Positions 36,719-45,600 of a stretch of 64,000 bases of DNA are shown here, piece by piece. How positions within the stretch are numbered: the stretch's first letter is position 1; each line of letters starts with the position of its first letter. This stretch comes from Nocardia flavorosea (GTDB lineage: Bacteria > Actinomycetota > Actinomycetes > Mycobacteriales > Mycobacteriaceae). A program made the translations under genes and the position numbers. A model generated the notes under the pieces. It made no database searches. It worked only from the letters and a program-made list of their open reading frames with translations, and was not told the DNA's origin. The stretch is taken from contig NZ_JADLQL010000004.1 in assembly GCF_015477805.1 (NCBI RefSeq), positions 124,001-188,000 of the forward strand. Direction: 5' to 3'.

Positions 36719-37339
36719 CACCGCGAACGCGTGCGCATGGCCCTCGAAAAACGCTTCCTGACCACCGGAAAGAAAGCAACGGTGGACCGACTTTCCCGAA
36801 AATGACAACCGCAGCGCAAACACATAAACCTGGACCAGCTCGCCCCTCAGCCGGATCGTCACATCACCGAAATCGACCTCGGCTTCCTCACCCGGACGAT
36901 GGCTCTGCCGGATGAACACCTGCGCTGGCCCCCGACCGGCCTCTACCCGGATCTGTGGCTTGCGATCAGCGACATAATCCCGCAGCGTCTGATATGCGAT
37001 GCCGGACATTCCCTGCTCATCGATCAACCGGGCATAGAGCCGCTTGACCGTGTGCCGCTGCTTGCGCGGAGCATCCAGATCAGCCCGCAACACCTCGTCG
37101 ACGAACGGCTTGAACGGATCCAGCTTCGACCCCCGCCGCGGATACGACTTCCGCTCCGCCGGCCACACCATATTCGTCGCCGCCTGAACCGTGCGCCACC
37201 CCACCCCATATTTGGCCTGCAACGCCCGCCCCGACATCCCCGCCCGAGCATCCCGACGTATCGCGGCATACAGCTCGACCTTCGACTGACGAGGCAACAG
37301 CGGCTCACTTCCACAAGGACCGGACCCGAGACCAAGCAC
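36719..37339 (-). pseudogene. istA: IS21-family transposase IstA, 3'-truncated
   Basis: About 207 residues of IstA homology: helix-turn-helix with MSGRALQAKYGVGWRTVQ (about 35-52), the linker SKLDPFKPFVDEVLRADLDA, RKQRHTVKRLYARLIDE, and the start of the DDE domain, EEAEVDFGDV, with the first catalytic Asp. Homology stops at HAHAFAV (36719); the rest of the catalytic core and IstB are missing, and the frame then runs into unrelated sequence. The element is therefore not able to move by itself. Confidence 0.8.
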
Positions 37340-37442
37340 ACCGATCCTCGCACCGCAACCAAGATCACGACGTCAAAATTCGCCGATACGAACATCTCCC
37401 GATCCCGACCGACGCCAACATCCACCGATGAGTGACGTCACA
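36719..37442 (-). mobile_element. IS21-family element remnant
   Basis: The istA fragment plus about 100 bases upstream. A TGTGACGTCA stretch (minus strand, from 37442) may be the surviving terminal end, since IS21 ends begin with TG. The other end and istB are lost. Right end assignment is tentative. Confidence 0.5.
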
Positions 37443-37552
37443 GATCGCCGATAGAACCAGCCGCACCACCCTCTTCGGCGCGGCGGCCCCCTGGTGAAAT
37501 CGCCGACCGACCGACAGGACCGGACACAGGCACTCGCGGCGACCGGGGGTTC

Positions 37553-38761
37553 TCACTCATTTGCCACGACCGGCCGCTCCGGAAAGAGCACCGCATGCCC
37601 GATTTGCTCGATGGTTTCGAACACTCCCGGACGATGGCACAGATACTGCGTACGGGAGATATCGCTGGCGAAAGTGAGCACGGCATCGAGCCGGATCTTC
37701 GCCTCGGCCGCGCCCACCGCCGGATTCTGGATGCAGATCAGTTCGATCCACTCCCCCACGAAATCACGGTGACTCTGCTGGAGCCGGTCGCGGCTCGTAT
37801 CGTCGAGGTGCCGCGTCTCGGTGCCGAGGATTGCCGCGTACTCGCTGTCCCGGGCGATGAACGCCACATAGGCACCGAGTACCTTGGTGCCGCGCGCGGC
37901 GTCGCCGGTTCCGTCCAGCGCCCGGTAGAGGTCGCGCCACAGCCATTCGGCGCCGCGTTCCAGGGTTGCGGCCAGTAGCTCCTGTTTGGAACCGAAATGG
38001 TAGTAGACGGTGGGACCGGTGATACCGGCCCGCGAACCGATCTCCTCCATGCTGACCGAAAGGTAGCCGCGTTCGGCGAAGAGCGCGGCGGCGGCGGCGA
38101 GCAGCCGCTCTCGGCGGGTGACCGGCAGGTATCCGGCGGGCCGAGCGGTCGGGGCGCCGGCCGCCACCGGTTCGGCGTTCAATATCGTGCCGGCGATATC
38201 GCGCAGGACGTGCTCGAACTCGCTGCGCGACAGGTCCCGGCTGCGATGGGAGGTCGCGCACAGCGCCGAACAGGTGCTCTCGGCCAGGAGCAGGGCGTCC
38301 GGCTCGGACAGTTCCGGCCGCTGCGCGCGGATGAGGGCAGTGAACTGGTCGAGTGTGGACCGGATCTCCGACCGCAGTACCGCGTAGGAGTCGGCGGGCA
38401 GGCTGCGCGCTTCCTGCCGCCACAGCGTCCCCAGCCGGCTCACCTCGGCCGCGACCCCGGCGACCTGGCCGGCGAGTTCGTCCGGGCCGATCCGGGATGA
38501 GGCGGTCAGCACCGAGGCGAAGATCTGCCGGAACGGCGCCATCTCGCTGACGACAGCAGCGACGAGCAGTTCGGGTTTCCCCGCGAAATGCCGGTACAGC
38601 GCGGACGGACTGACGTTGACGGCCTTCGCCACCTCCCCCATCGAGACCTGCTCGTATCCGTACCGGTGGAACAGGTCGACCGCCGCCGCGATGATGAGAT
38701 CCCGGCGGTTGCGGGGCCGGGTTCCGCGCGGCGGGGCATCGGGTACCGATCCAGTGGTCAC
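37553..38761 (-). CDS. Tandem two-domain TetR regulator
   Basis: A 402-residue protein with two TetR units in one chain. The first helix-turn-helix is at about 20-66 (MGEVAKAVNVSPSALYRHFAG), the second at about 215-262 (MEEIGSRAGITGPTVYYHFGS), each followed by its own helical ligand domain. Such duplicated TetR proteins occur next to actinobacterial lipid or steroid catabolic genes. GTG 38761 is preferred over a TTG that would overlap the ligase stop. It is the last gene of the seven-gene acyl-CoA operon and probably its repressor, binding as an internal pseudo-dimer. Confidence 0.85.
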   Translation of the reverse strand: MTTGSVPDAPPRGTRPRNRRDLIIAAAVDLFHRYGYEQVSMGEVAKAVNVSPSALYRHFAGKPELLVAAVVSEMAPFRQIFASVLTASSRIGPDELAGQVAGVAAEVSRLGTLWRQEARSLPADSYAVLRSEIRSTLDQFTALIRAQRPELSEPDALLLAESTCSALCATSHRSRDLSRSEFEHVLRDIAGTILNAEPVAAGAPTARPAGYLPVTRRERLLAAAAALFAERGYLSVSMEEIGSRAGITGPTVYYHFGSKQELLAATLERGAEWLWRDLYRALDGTGDAARGTKVLGAYVAFIARDSEYAAILGTETRHLDDTSRDRLQQSHRDFVGEWIELICIQNPAVGAAEAKIRLDAVLTFASDISRTQYLCHRPGVFETIEQIGHAVLFPERPVVANE

Positions 38762-38766
38762 CCGTA

Positions 38767-40314
38767 TCAACCTACTTGCCGGCTGTTCTCGGACCAGTAA
38801 GCCTTGCGCAGTTCACGCTTCAGTATCTTTCCGGCCCCGGAAAGGGGCAGGGCCGCGACGAAATCCACACTGCGCGGCACTTTGTAGGCGGCAATGTGTT
38901 CGCGGCAGAACTTCTCGAGCTCGTCTGCCGTCACCTGCTGTCCGGACCTGCGGACGACGACAGCGTGGACCCGCTCCCCCCACCGCTCGTCGGGCACCGC
39001 GATCACCGCGCAGGACGCGACCGCGGGATGCCGGCCGAGCACGTTCTCCACCTCCGCGGAGTACACGTTCTCACCACCGCTGACGATCATGTCCTTGATC
39101 CGGTCGACCACGAAGACGTATCCGCGTTCGTCCATATATCCCGCATCGCCGGTATGCATCCAGCCGCCCCGCAGCGCGATCTCGGTATCCTCGGGCCGCT
39201 GCCAGTAGCCGAGCATCACATGGTCGCCACGTGCCACGATCTCCCCCACCACGCCCCGCGGCACCTCGGCATCGTCCTCGTCGACGATACGCACCTCGGC
39301 ATGTGGCGCGGGCCGGCCCGCGGAACGGCGCAACGACGGGTCACTGTGGTCTTCGGCCCGCAGGATGGTCGCCACCGGGGCGAGTTCGGTCATCCCGTAC
39401 GCCTGCGCCAGGGCGGCCTGCGGAACCAGCCCTCTGGTGCGCTCGAGCAGGGTTTCCGAGATCGGCGATGTGCCGTAGAGAACATGCCGGACCGACGACA
39501 GATCGAAGGCGGCGATATCGGGCTGATCGACGATCTGCTGGAGCATGGTGGGAACCAGCAGGACATCGGTTATCCGGTGCTGCTCGATCGCAGCCGCAAC
39601 CCCGCTGGGCGTGAACCCGGACAGCATGATGTGGCTCTGGCCCGCCAGTGATCCGCTGATGAGAAGGAACAGGTCCGCAAGATGGAACATGGGGGCCACA
39701 TGGAGCATCCGGCCGTGCTGGGTCAACCAATCGCCGGTGGTGAAGCAACCGAGCGCGTTGACCAGCACACTGTTGTGGCTGAGCATCACTCCCTTCGGGG
39801 CTCCCGTGGTTCCGCCGGTATAGAAGAGCCCGAGCAGATCCTGGCCGCCCCGGCGGGCATCCGCGGCGGGCGCGGAACCGGCGATCAACTGCTCGTAGTC
39901 GATCATCGTTTCCGGGCAGGCCTCGTCTCCGCAGTACACGATGCGGTCCAGCCCGCGGTACCGCTCCCGGATACCGTCCGCCCGGCTGCTGAAGGCCCCG
40001 TCGACCAGGAGCACGCGGGTTTCCGATTCGTCCAGCGCGTAGGCGATTTCGGCATCGCTCCACCGGTTGTTGACCGGCATGATCACCGCGTCGGCCCAGC
40101 AGACACCGAAGAGGTATTCGACGTAGCGGTCGGAATTGAGGCCCAGCATGGCGACCCGGTCGCCGGACACGACGCCGAGCCCGGCGAGCCCGCCGGCCAG
40201 GCGGGCGATCCTGTCGACGGATTCGGCGACCGTCCGCCTCCGTTCACCGTCGATGGTGAACACTCGGCCGGGGTCGGTTTGCAAAGCCTGGTGCAGAAGC
40301 TGGGTCAGGTACAT
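38767..40314 (-). CDS. Acyl-CoA synthetase (FadD family)
   Basis: A 515-residue AMP-forming CoA ligase that activates a carboxylic acid to its CoA ester. Core motifs are present: YTGGTTGAPKGV (P-loop), YGMTE, MHTGDAGYMDERG, DRIKDMIVSGGENVYS and the C-terminal GKILKRELR catalytic lysine. It begins 27 bases after the acyl-CoA dehydrogenase gene. As the operon's only ligase it should supply the pathway's first CoA ester; the acid itself is not known. Confidence 0.9.
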   Translation of the reverse strand: MYLTQLLHQALQTDPGRVFTIDGERRRTVAESVDRIARLAGGLAGLGVVSGDRVAMLGLNSDRYVEYLFGVCWADAVIMPVNNRWSDAEIAYALDESETRVLLVDGAFSSRADGIRERYRGLDRIVYCGDEACPETMIDYEQLIAGSAPAADARRGGQDLLGLFYTGGTTGAPKGVMLSHNSVLVNALGCFTTGDWLTQHGRMLHVAPMFHLADLFLLISGSLAGQSHIMLSGFTPSGVAAAIEQHRITDVLLVPTMLQQIVDQPDIAAFDLSSVRHVLYGTSPISETLLERTRGLVPQAALAQAYGMTELAPVATILRAEDHSDPSLRRSAGRPAPHAEVRIVDEDDAEVPRGVVGEIVARGDHVMLGYWQRPEDTEIALRGGWMHTGDAGYMDERGYVFVVDRIKDMIVSGGENVYSAEVENVLGRHPAVASCAVIAVPDERWGERVHAVVVRRSGQQVTADELEKFCREHIAAYKVPRSVDFVAALPLSGAGKILKRELRKAYWSENSRQVG

Positions 40315-40341
40315 CGGCGAACTCCTGTGTGTATGCCGCGT

Positions 40342-41487
40342 CTAGAGGGATCGGGCGATGATTTCTTTCATGATTTGATTGGTGCCGCCGTAGATCTGCT
40401 GTACTCGCTGGTCGACCCAGAGGTGCGAGATCGGATACTCGGCCATGTAGCCATACCCGCCGTGCAACTGCAGGCAGCGATCGATGATGTGCATCGCCCG
40501 CTCGGTGGTCCACCACTTGGCCATGGCGGCCGTCGCTCCGTCGAGTTCCTCGCGTAGTAACCGGAGCAGGCAGTCGTCGACGAAACAGCGCACGATCCGA
40601 GCCTCGGTGGCTGCTTCGGCCAACGTGAAACGGCTGTGCTGGAAATCGAACACCCGCTGACCGAATGCACTGCGGTCTTTGGTGTAAAGCACAGTGAGAT
40701 CCAGAGCAGTTTCGATCGCGACCGCCGCGGTGACCGCTATCGTGAGACGTTCTTTCGGCAGCTGACCCATCAGCTGGGCGAAACCGTGGCCTTCGACTCC
40801 GCCGAGCAGGTTTGCCGCCGGAACCCGTACGCCATCGAAGAAAAGCTCCGAGGCGTCCTGTCCCCGCTGGCCGATCTTGTCCAAGATCCGGCCGCGCCGG
40901 AAGCCTGCGCGATCGGTTTCGACCAGGACCAGTGAGATACCTCGCGATCCCGCGTCCGGGTCCGTTCGTGCGACCACAATGACGAAATCGGCGTGCGTCG
41001 CGTTCGTGATGAATGTCTTCGCACCGTCGACCACATACTCCGAGCCGTCGCGCACCGCGCGGGTACGAATGCCCTGAAGGTCGGAGCCTGCCCCGGGCTC
41101 GGTCATGGCGATGGCGCCCACGGCCGTACCAGTGGCCATGCGCGGTAGCCACGTCCGCTTCTGCTCCTCAGTACCGTAGGCGAGCAGATAGTGCGCGACG
41201 ACGACACTGTGCACGCCGATTCCCCACGCGGTATCACCCACCCGGCCCTGCTCCTCCAGAAGCACCGCCTCGTGGGCGTATGTTCCCCCACCGCCGCCGT
41301 ATTCCTCTGGTACGGACAAGCACAACAGGCCCGCGGCACCGGCTTCGGTCCATACTTCCCGATCGATATGTTTCTGGTCGCGCCAGCGCGCTTGATGCGG
41401 TGCGATGTGCTTGGCACAGAACGACCGGGCCAGATCCCGCAGCGCGTCCAGATCCTCGGTCATCCACGGTGAGCGATAGGCGTTCAT
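40342..41487 (-). CDS. Acyl-CoA dehydrogenase (LCAD/IVD-type base position)
   Basis: A 381-residue acyl-CoA dehydrogenase. FAD and substrate segments AIAMTEPGAGSDLQG and TFITNATHADF are normal, as is LHGGYGYMAEYP. At the common base position the motif reads YGGTNQI, with Gly instead of Glu, but Glu is present in LPKERL, the base position of long-chain and isovaleryl-CoA dehydrogenases. ATG 41487 follows GGAGGG, and the upstream in-frame extension is rejected. It sits between the SDR and ligase genes of the operon. Confidence 0.9.
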   Translation of the reverse strand: MNAYRSPWMTEDLDALRDLARSFCAKHIAPHQARWRDQKHIDREVWTEAGAAGLLCLSVPEEYGGGGGTYAHEAVLLEEQGRVGDTAWGIGVHSVVVAHYLLAYGTEEQKRTWLPRMATGTAVGAIAMTEPGAGSDLQGIRTRAVRDGSEYVVDGAKTFITNATHADFVIVVARTDPDAGSRGISLVLVETDRAGFRRGRILDKIGQRGQDASELFFDGVRVPAANLLGGVEGHGFAQLMGQLPKERLTIAVTAAVAIETALDLTVLYTKDRSAFGQRVFDFQHSRFTLAEAATEARIVRCFVDDCLLRLLREELDGATAAMAKWWTTERAMHIIDRCLQLHGGYGYMAEYPISHLWVDQRVQQIYGGTNQIMKEIIARSL

Positions 41488-41516
41488 GATCCCTCCGGTC
41501 GATATCGTGCGCTGGT

Positions 41517-42347
41517 TCAGTTCAGGAATCCGCCGCCGCAGACCAGGGTCTGCCCGCTGATGTAGTCCGATTCGGGTGTACACAGCAGATACACGGCACC
41601 GGCAGCCTCGTCCGGGGTACCGGCGCGGCCGAGCGGGATGCCCTGTTCCAAGGTGGACAGCAGTTCGGGATTGACGCCGACCCGGATTTCGCGACCCGCC
41701 ACGTCGATCGCGCCGTCACCGCCCGCCGGTGTTTCGGTGAGCCTGGTCAGGATCAGGCCGAAGGCCACCGAATTGACCGTGACGTTGTAGCGTCCCCATT
41801 CCTTCGCGAGAGTCTTGCTCAGGCCGGTGATCCCGGCCTTGGCCGCGGCGTAATTCGACTGCCCGGCGTTACCACCGATACCGGCGATCGACGAAATATT
41901 CACAACCTTGCGGCACGGCACGGGCGCACCGGCCGCACGCGCCGCCTTCACCGCCGCCGAGATCACGGGCTGCGCTGCCCGCAGAATCCGGAACGGCGCC
42001 TTGAGATGGACGTCGAGGATGGCGTCCCACTGCTCGTCGGTCATCTTCTGGATCACCGAATCCCAGGTGTAGCCGGCGTTGTTGACGATGATGTCGAGAC
42101 CGCCGAAAGACTCCACCGCGGTGCCGACGAAACGTTGCGCGAAATCGTCGTCGGTGACGTTGCCCGCGCACGCGACCGCCTGCCCGCCGGTGGCCCGGAT
42201 CGCGGCGACGGTTTCGGCCGCGGGTTCGGCATCGAGATCGTTGACGACCACGGACGCGCCTTCGGCCGCGAGCTTCTGCGCGACCGACCGGCCGATACCG
42301 CGGCCCGAGCCCGAGACGATTGCTACTTTATCGGCCAGATTTCCCAT
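41517..42347 (-). CDS. SDR-family oxidoreductase (3-hydroxyacyl-CoA dehydrogenase-like)
   Basis: A 276-residue classical short-chain dehydrogenase with the NAD(P) motif SGSGRGIG, NNAG, and a Ser-Tyr-Lys active site (ISSIAGIGG ... SNYAAAKAG). Asp37-Asp39 (NDLD) after beta-2 suggests NAD preference. In this operon it most likely oxidises the 3-hydroxyacyl-CoA made by the hot-dog dehydratase pair. It starts 13 bases after the MaoC gene and ends 29 bases before the dehydrogenase gene. Confidence 0.88.
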   Translation of the reverse strand: MGNLADKVAIVSGSGRGIGRSVAQKLAAEGASVVVNDLDAEPAAETVAAIRATGGQAVACAGNVTDDDFAQRFVGTAVESFGGLDIIVNNAGYTWDSVIQKMTDEQWDAILDVHLKAPFRILRAAQPVISAAVKAARAAGAPVPCRKVVNISSIAGIGGNAGQSNYAAAKAGITGLSKTLAKEWGRYNVTVNSVAFGLILTRLTETPAGGDGAIDVAGREIRVGVNPELLSTLEQGIPLGRAGTPDEAAGAVYLLCTPESDYISGQTLVCGGGFLN

Positions 42348-42360
42348 CGGTACTCATCTT

Positions 42361-42792
42361 TCAATTGGAGGGGTCGTAATCGGGTAGTGCCACCACGGCT
42401 TGCCCGGCAAGAGTCGTGATGCCGTCGGCGAGGGTGACGGTGAGTTCGACGGTGGCGCGTTGTTCGCCGTCCACGGTGTCCAGCGCGGTGACCCGGCCGG
42501 TGCACAGCGGTTCGGCGTGCACCGGCGTGATCGCCGAAAACCGCACCTCGAACCGGCGCAGATACTGCTGCGGAATCCAGCCGGTGAGCAGTTGGGCCGC
42601 ATGCGCCATGGTCAGCATGCCGTGGCCGAAGACATCGGCCATCCCGGCGGCGTGCGCCGCGTCGATATCGATATGGATCGGATTGTGGTCGCCGGAAGCG
42701 CCCGCGAACAGCGCCAGCGTGGTGCGCGTGATCGGGGCGGGCCGCACCGGGGGCAGGGTGTCGCCGACTCGTACGGTGGCACTGCGGTTCAT
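42361..42792 (-). CDS. MaoC-family enoyl-CoA hydratase, catalytic subunit
   Basis: A 143-residue single hot-dog protein with the hydratase-2 motif SGDHNPIHID (catalytic Asp and His) and FGHGMLTMA. Alone it is half the size of two-domain hydratases. It overlaps by 4 bases the preceding gene for a partner hot-dog protein, so the two probably form a heterodimer like HadAB or ChsH1-ChsH2. A longer in-frame extension across the thiolase gene is rejected. Confidence 0.88.
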   Translation of the reverse strand: MNRSATVRVGDTLPPVRPAPITRTTLALFAGASGDHNPIHIDIDAAHAAGMADVFGHGMLTMAHAAQLLTGWIPQQYLRRFEVRFSAITPVHAEPLCTGRVTALDTVDGEQRATVELTVTLADGITTLAGQAVVALPDYDPSN

Positions 42793-43244
42793 CGCGGCTC
42801 CTCGTGCCGGACGACCGCGATATCGGTGAGCTCGGCGACGGTCCGGCCGTCCGGCCCGGTCACCGTCGTAGCCCGGGTGAGGAATTCCAGTGCCCCGCCC
42901 TTCTTCTGGTACACGTCGGTGATGCGACTGCGGGCGGTCAGGTATTGGCCGGCGTACGCCATCGACTTGTACTCGAAGGATTGCTCCCCGTGCAGTACCC
43001 GGCCCAGGTCCACCCCGAGCCCGGCGATCCAGGACAGCGGATCCGGTTGTTCGTTGTGCAGGGCGCACAGAAATGTCGGCGGCACCGGTAGATCCGGATA
43101 CCCGGCCGCCCGCGCCGCGGCGATATCGGTGTAGACCGGATCGGTGGCACCGGTGGCCTTCGCGAACAGGCGCAACCGGCTCCGGTCCACGAGCAGGCTG
43201 GTTTCGGGTAGGACTGTGCCGATGACGGCCTGGTCGATCGCCAT
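42789..43244 (-). CDS. FAS1-like dehydratase domain protein, partner of MaoC subunit
   Basis: A 151-residue hot-dog protein resembling the non-catalytic N-terminal half of MaoC hydratases (HadA type): LRLFAKATGATDPVYTD, a PDLPVPPTFLCAL segment, and GEQSFEYKSMAYAGQYL. The D-x-H catalytic pair of the other subunit is not complete here (DPVYTD). Start ATG 43244 lies 2 bases after the thiolase stop; its end overlaps the MaoC start by 4 bases. Heterodimer formation with the MaoC protein is inferred. Confidence 0.85.
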   Translation of the reverse strand: MAIDQAVIGTVLPETSLLVDRSRLRLFAKATGATDPVYTDIAAARAAGYPDLPVPPTFLCALHNEQPDPLSWIAGLGVDLGRVLHGEQSFEYKSMAYAGQYLTARSRITDVYQKKGGALEFLTRATTVTGPDGRTVAELTDIAVVRHEEPR

Positions 43245-43246
43245 GA

Positions 43247-44434
43247 TCAATCGACCTTCCGATACAGCGAAACCACGCACGCCCCACCGAGACCCAGATT
43301 GTGCTGAAGCGCGACGCCTGCGCCGGGCACCTGCCGGTTTCCGGCCTGTCCGCGGAGCTGCCAGGTGAGTTCGGCGCACTGCGCGAGCCCGGTCGCCCCC
43401 AGCGGATGCCCTTTCGACAGCAGCCCGCCCGAAGGGTTGGTGACCACCCGGCCACCGAAGGTGTTCTGCCCGTCGGCCACGAACTTCTCCGCCGTCCCCT
43501 CCGCGGTGAGTCCGAGCGCCTCGTAGCTGAGCAGTTCGTTGGTGGTGAAGCAGTCGTGCAGTTCCACCACCGGAATCTCGTCCGGGCCGATACCCGCGGC
43601 CTCGTAGACCTGTTGCGCGGCGGCAACGGTCATGTCGTAGCCGACCAGTTTCATCAGGTCGGCGGTGTCGAAGCTGCTCGGCCGATCGGTGGTCATAGCC
43701 TGGGCCGCGATCTCGACCACCGCCGGAATACCGCGGCGGCGGGCGAATTCCGGGCTGCACACCACCACCGCCGCGGCGCCGCAGGTCGGCGGGCAGCATT
43801 GCAGGCGGGTGAGCGGGCCGAAGATATGCGGCGAGGACATTACTTCCGCGACGGTAAGCGGTTCCCGGAACACCGCGTGCGGGTTGTGCGCCGCATGCTG
43901 CCGTGCCTTCACCGCGATACGGGCGTAGGTCTCGGCGGCGATCCCGTACCGCTGCGCGTACGCCGCGCCGGCGCCGCCGAACAATTGCGCGGCCATCGGC
44001 ACCTCGTCCGCCGCGGGCGCGGCCTCGCGGGCGACCGCCATGAATCGGTCGAACGGAGTGGGCCGATCGTCCCATTTTGCGGTGAGGGCACCGCGCTGCA
44101 TCTGCTCGAACCCCACGGCGAGCACGCATTCCGCGGCACCGCTCTCGACGGACTGCCGGGCGAGCCACAGCGCCGACGAACCGGTCGAGCAGTTGTTGTT
44201 GACATTGACGACCGGCACTCCGGTCATTCCGACCCGATAGGCAACATTCTGCCCAGATGTCGAGTCACCATACACATAGCCGACGTAGATCTGTTCGATA
44301 TCACCGAACTCGACCCCAGCGTCCGCGAGAGCGGAGACTATTGCCGCCGCACCCATCTCGTCATATGCACGGCTTTTACTAGGCGTAGCAAAGGGCTCCA
44401 GTCCCACACCGGCCACCCGCGCTTTTCGGTCCAT
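43247..44434 (-). CDS. SCP-x/lipid-transfer-type thiolase
   Basis: A 395-residue thiolase of the SCP-x (lipid-transfer) branch. The nucleophilic Cys is in NNNCSTGSS (about 82), the catalytic His in SKGHPLGATG, and the C-terminal GGACVV keeps the second Cys. Such thiolases cleave branched or steroid side-chain 3-ketoacyl-CoAs. It is the first gene of the minus-strand operon and is divergent from the SMP-30 gene, with an inverted repeat in the shared promoter. With the ligase, dehydrogenase, hydratase pair and SDR it completes one beta-oxidation cycle. Confidence 0.88.
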   Translation of the reverse strand: MDRKARVAGVGLEPFATPSKSRAYDEMGAAAIVSALADAGVEFGDIEQIYVGYVYGDSTSGQNVAYRVGMTGVPVVNVNNNCSTGSSALWLARQSVESGAAECVLAVGFEQMQRGALTAKWDDRPTPFDRFMAVAREAAPAADEVPMAAQLFGGAGAAYAQRYGIAAETYARIAVKARQHAAHNPHAVFREPLTVAEVMSSPHIFGPLTRLQCCPPTCGAAAVVVCSPEFARRRGIPAVVEIAAQAMTTDRPSSFDTADLMKLVGYDMTVAAAQQVYEAAGIGPDEIPVVELHDCFTTNELLSYEALGLTAEGTAEKFVADGQNTFGGRVVTNPSGGLLSKGHPLGATGLAQCAELTWQLRGQAGNRQVPGAGVALQHNLGLGGACVVSLYRKVD

Positions 44435-44463
44435 GAGCCTTCCTCATTTCACCGCATGGATTC

Positions 44464-44481
44464 GCAACCCGAATCGGTTGC
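44464..44481. promoter_or_regulatory. Inverted repeat in the divergent thiolase/SMP-30 promoter
   Basis: GCAACC and GGTTGC separated by six bases, 30 bases upstream of the thiolase start and 82 before the SMP-30 start. Suitable as an operator for the operon's tandem TetR protein, though short. Confidence 0.4.
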
Positions 44482-44562
44482 AGCATCAGTCTAGTGGTGA
44501 TTCACTTATGTGTACAGGGGTCCAGCAGTGAAGCCCCGCGACGACGCGAAGGGATCGACGAT

Positions 44563-45426
44563 ATGACCGCCAGAACAGCCACCGTGGTCCATGACGGTTT
44601 CCAGTACCTCGAAGGAGCGCGCTGGTATGCCGACCGTCTCTGGTTCTCCGATATCCCCCTGGGCACGGTGCACACCATGAACGCCGACGGCGAAGTGGCC
44701 GTCGCGGCGACTGTGGACACGAAACCGTCGGGCCTCGGTTTCACCCCGGACGGTGTTGCGCTGGTCGTGACCCAGGCCGACAACAAGTTGCGCAAGATCA
44801 CCGCGGCCGGCGGCACCGAGATCATCGCGGACCTCGCGGGGGTCGCGACCGGCGCCAACGATATGTGGGTCGACCGCCAGGGCCGTGCCTATATCACCCA
44901 AATCGGCTACGACCTGTTCAACGGCGCCGACGCGCAGCCTTCGACGATGGTCGTCGTCGAACCCGACGGCACGGTACACACCGCCGGCCAGGGTTTGATC
45001 TGCCCGAACGGAGTAGGCCTGAGCCCGGACGGGAAAACCCTCTACGTCGCCGAAACCTTCACCTTCCGGCTCACCGCGTTCGATGTGGCCGCGGACGGCA
45101 GCCTGTCGAACCAGCGGGTCTTCAAACAGTTCGACAGGCTCGAATCCGATGCCCTCGACGGCCTGTGCGTGGATGCCGCGGCCGCCATCTGGGTGACCTG
45201 CCCGTTCAGCAGCGAAGTCCGGCGCATCGCCCCCGACGGCACCGTCACCGATACCGTCTCGACCGCGACGCCCGGCCATTTCGTGGTGTCCTGCGCCCTC
45301 GGCGGACGGGACGGGCGCACCCTCTACCTCTGCACCGCCGATACGGACCTGGAACGGATGTCGAACAATTTCGAGGGAACCGCGCGGATCGAATCGGTCA
45401 CGGTGGACGTGCCGCGGATGAGCTGA
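44563..45426 (+). CDS. SMP-30/gluconolactonase-like hydrolase
   Basis: A 287-residue six-bladed beta-propeller of the SMP-30 family. EGARWYADRLWFSDI carries the first metal-ligand Glu, NDMWVD and CPNGVGLSPDGKTLYVAE carry the Asn ligands, and DALDGLCVD the Asp. These enzymes open lactones using calcium or zinc. ATG 44563 follows AAGGGA. It diverges from the acyl-CoA operon, suggesting a lactone intermediate in the same pathway, though this is positional inference. Confidence 0.85.
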   Translation: MTARTATVVHDGFQYLEGARWYADRLWFSDIPLGTVHTMNADGEVAVAATVDTKPSGLGFTPDGVALVVTQADNKLRKITAAGGTEIIADLAGVATGANDMWVDRQGRAYITQIGYDLFNGADAQPSTMVVVEPDGTVHTAGQGLICPNGVGLSPDGKTLYVAETFTFRLTAFDVAADGSLSNQRVFKQFDRLESDALDGLCVDAAAAIWVTCPFSSEVRRIAPDGTVTDTVSTATPGHFVVSCALGGRDGRTLYLCTADTDLERMSNNFEGTARIESVTVDVPRMS

Positions 45427-45439
45427 ACCAGGACCCCGC

Positions 45440-45500
45440 CTGCCCGGCCGACCGGCAGCCGGGCAGACGCGGCAGGCCGCGGGAAGCCCGGAGCCCGCGG
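45440..45500. terminator. Two hairpins between convergent SMP-30 and P450 genes
   Basis: CTGCCCGGC/GCCGGGCAG (45440-45466, 9-bp stem) and CCGCGGG/CCCGCGG (45477-45500, 7-bp stem) lie in the convergent spacer. Either or both may terminate transcription of the two genes. Confidence 0.55.
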
Positions 45501-45600
45501 CCCGGGGGCCCTCATACCGAATTAAGCCGGCCGCGCTGCCCATAGCGAGCACACGAAACCTTGCCGCAGGCAACCGACTCGAGCGGGATACGCACAGACT

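Noticed and set aside
42361..43626. A possible fusion of MaoC to a long N-terminal part
   Set aside because: The extension is an out-of-frame reading of the dehydratase and thiolase genes. A good internal ATG with a 4-base overlap gives the normal 143-residue protein.
42789..44168. A 459-residue form of the FAS1-like dehydratase
   Set aside because: The first 300 residues are an alternative frame of the thiolase gene; the ATG at 43244 gives a normal hot-dog protein.
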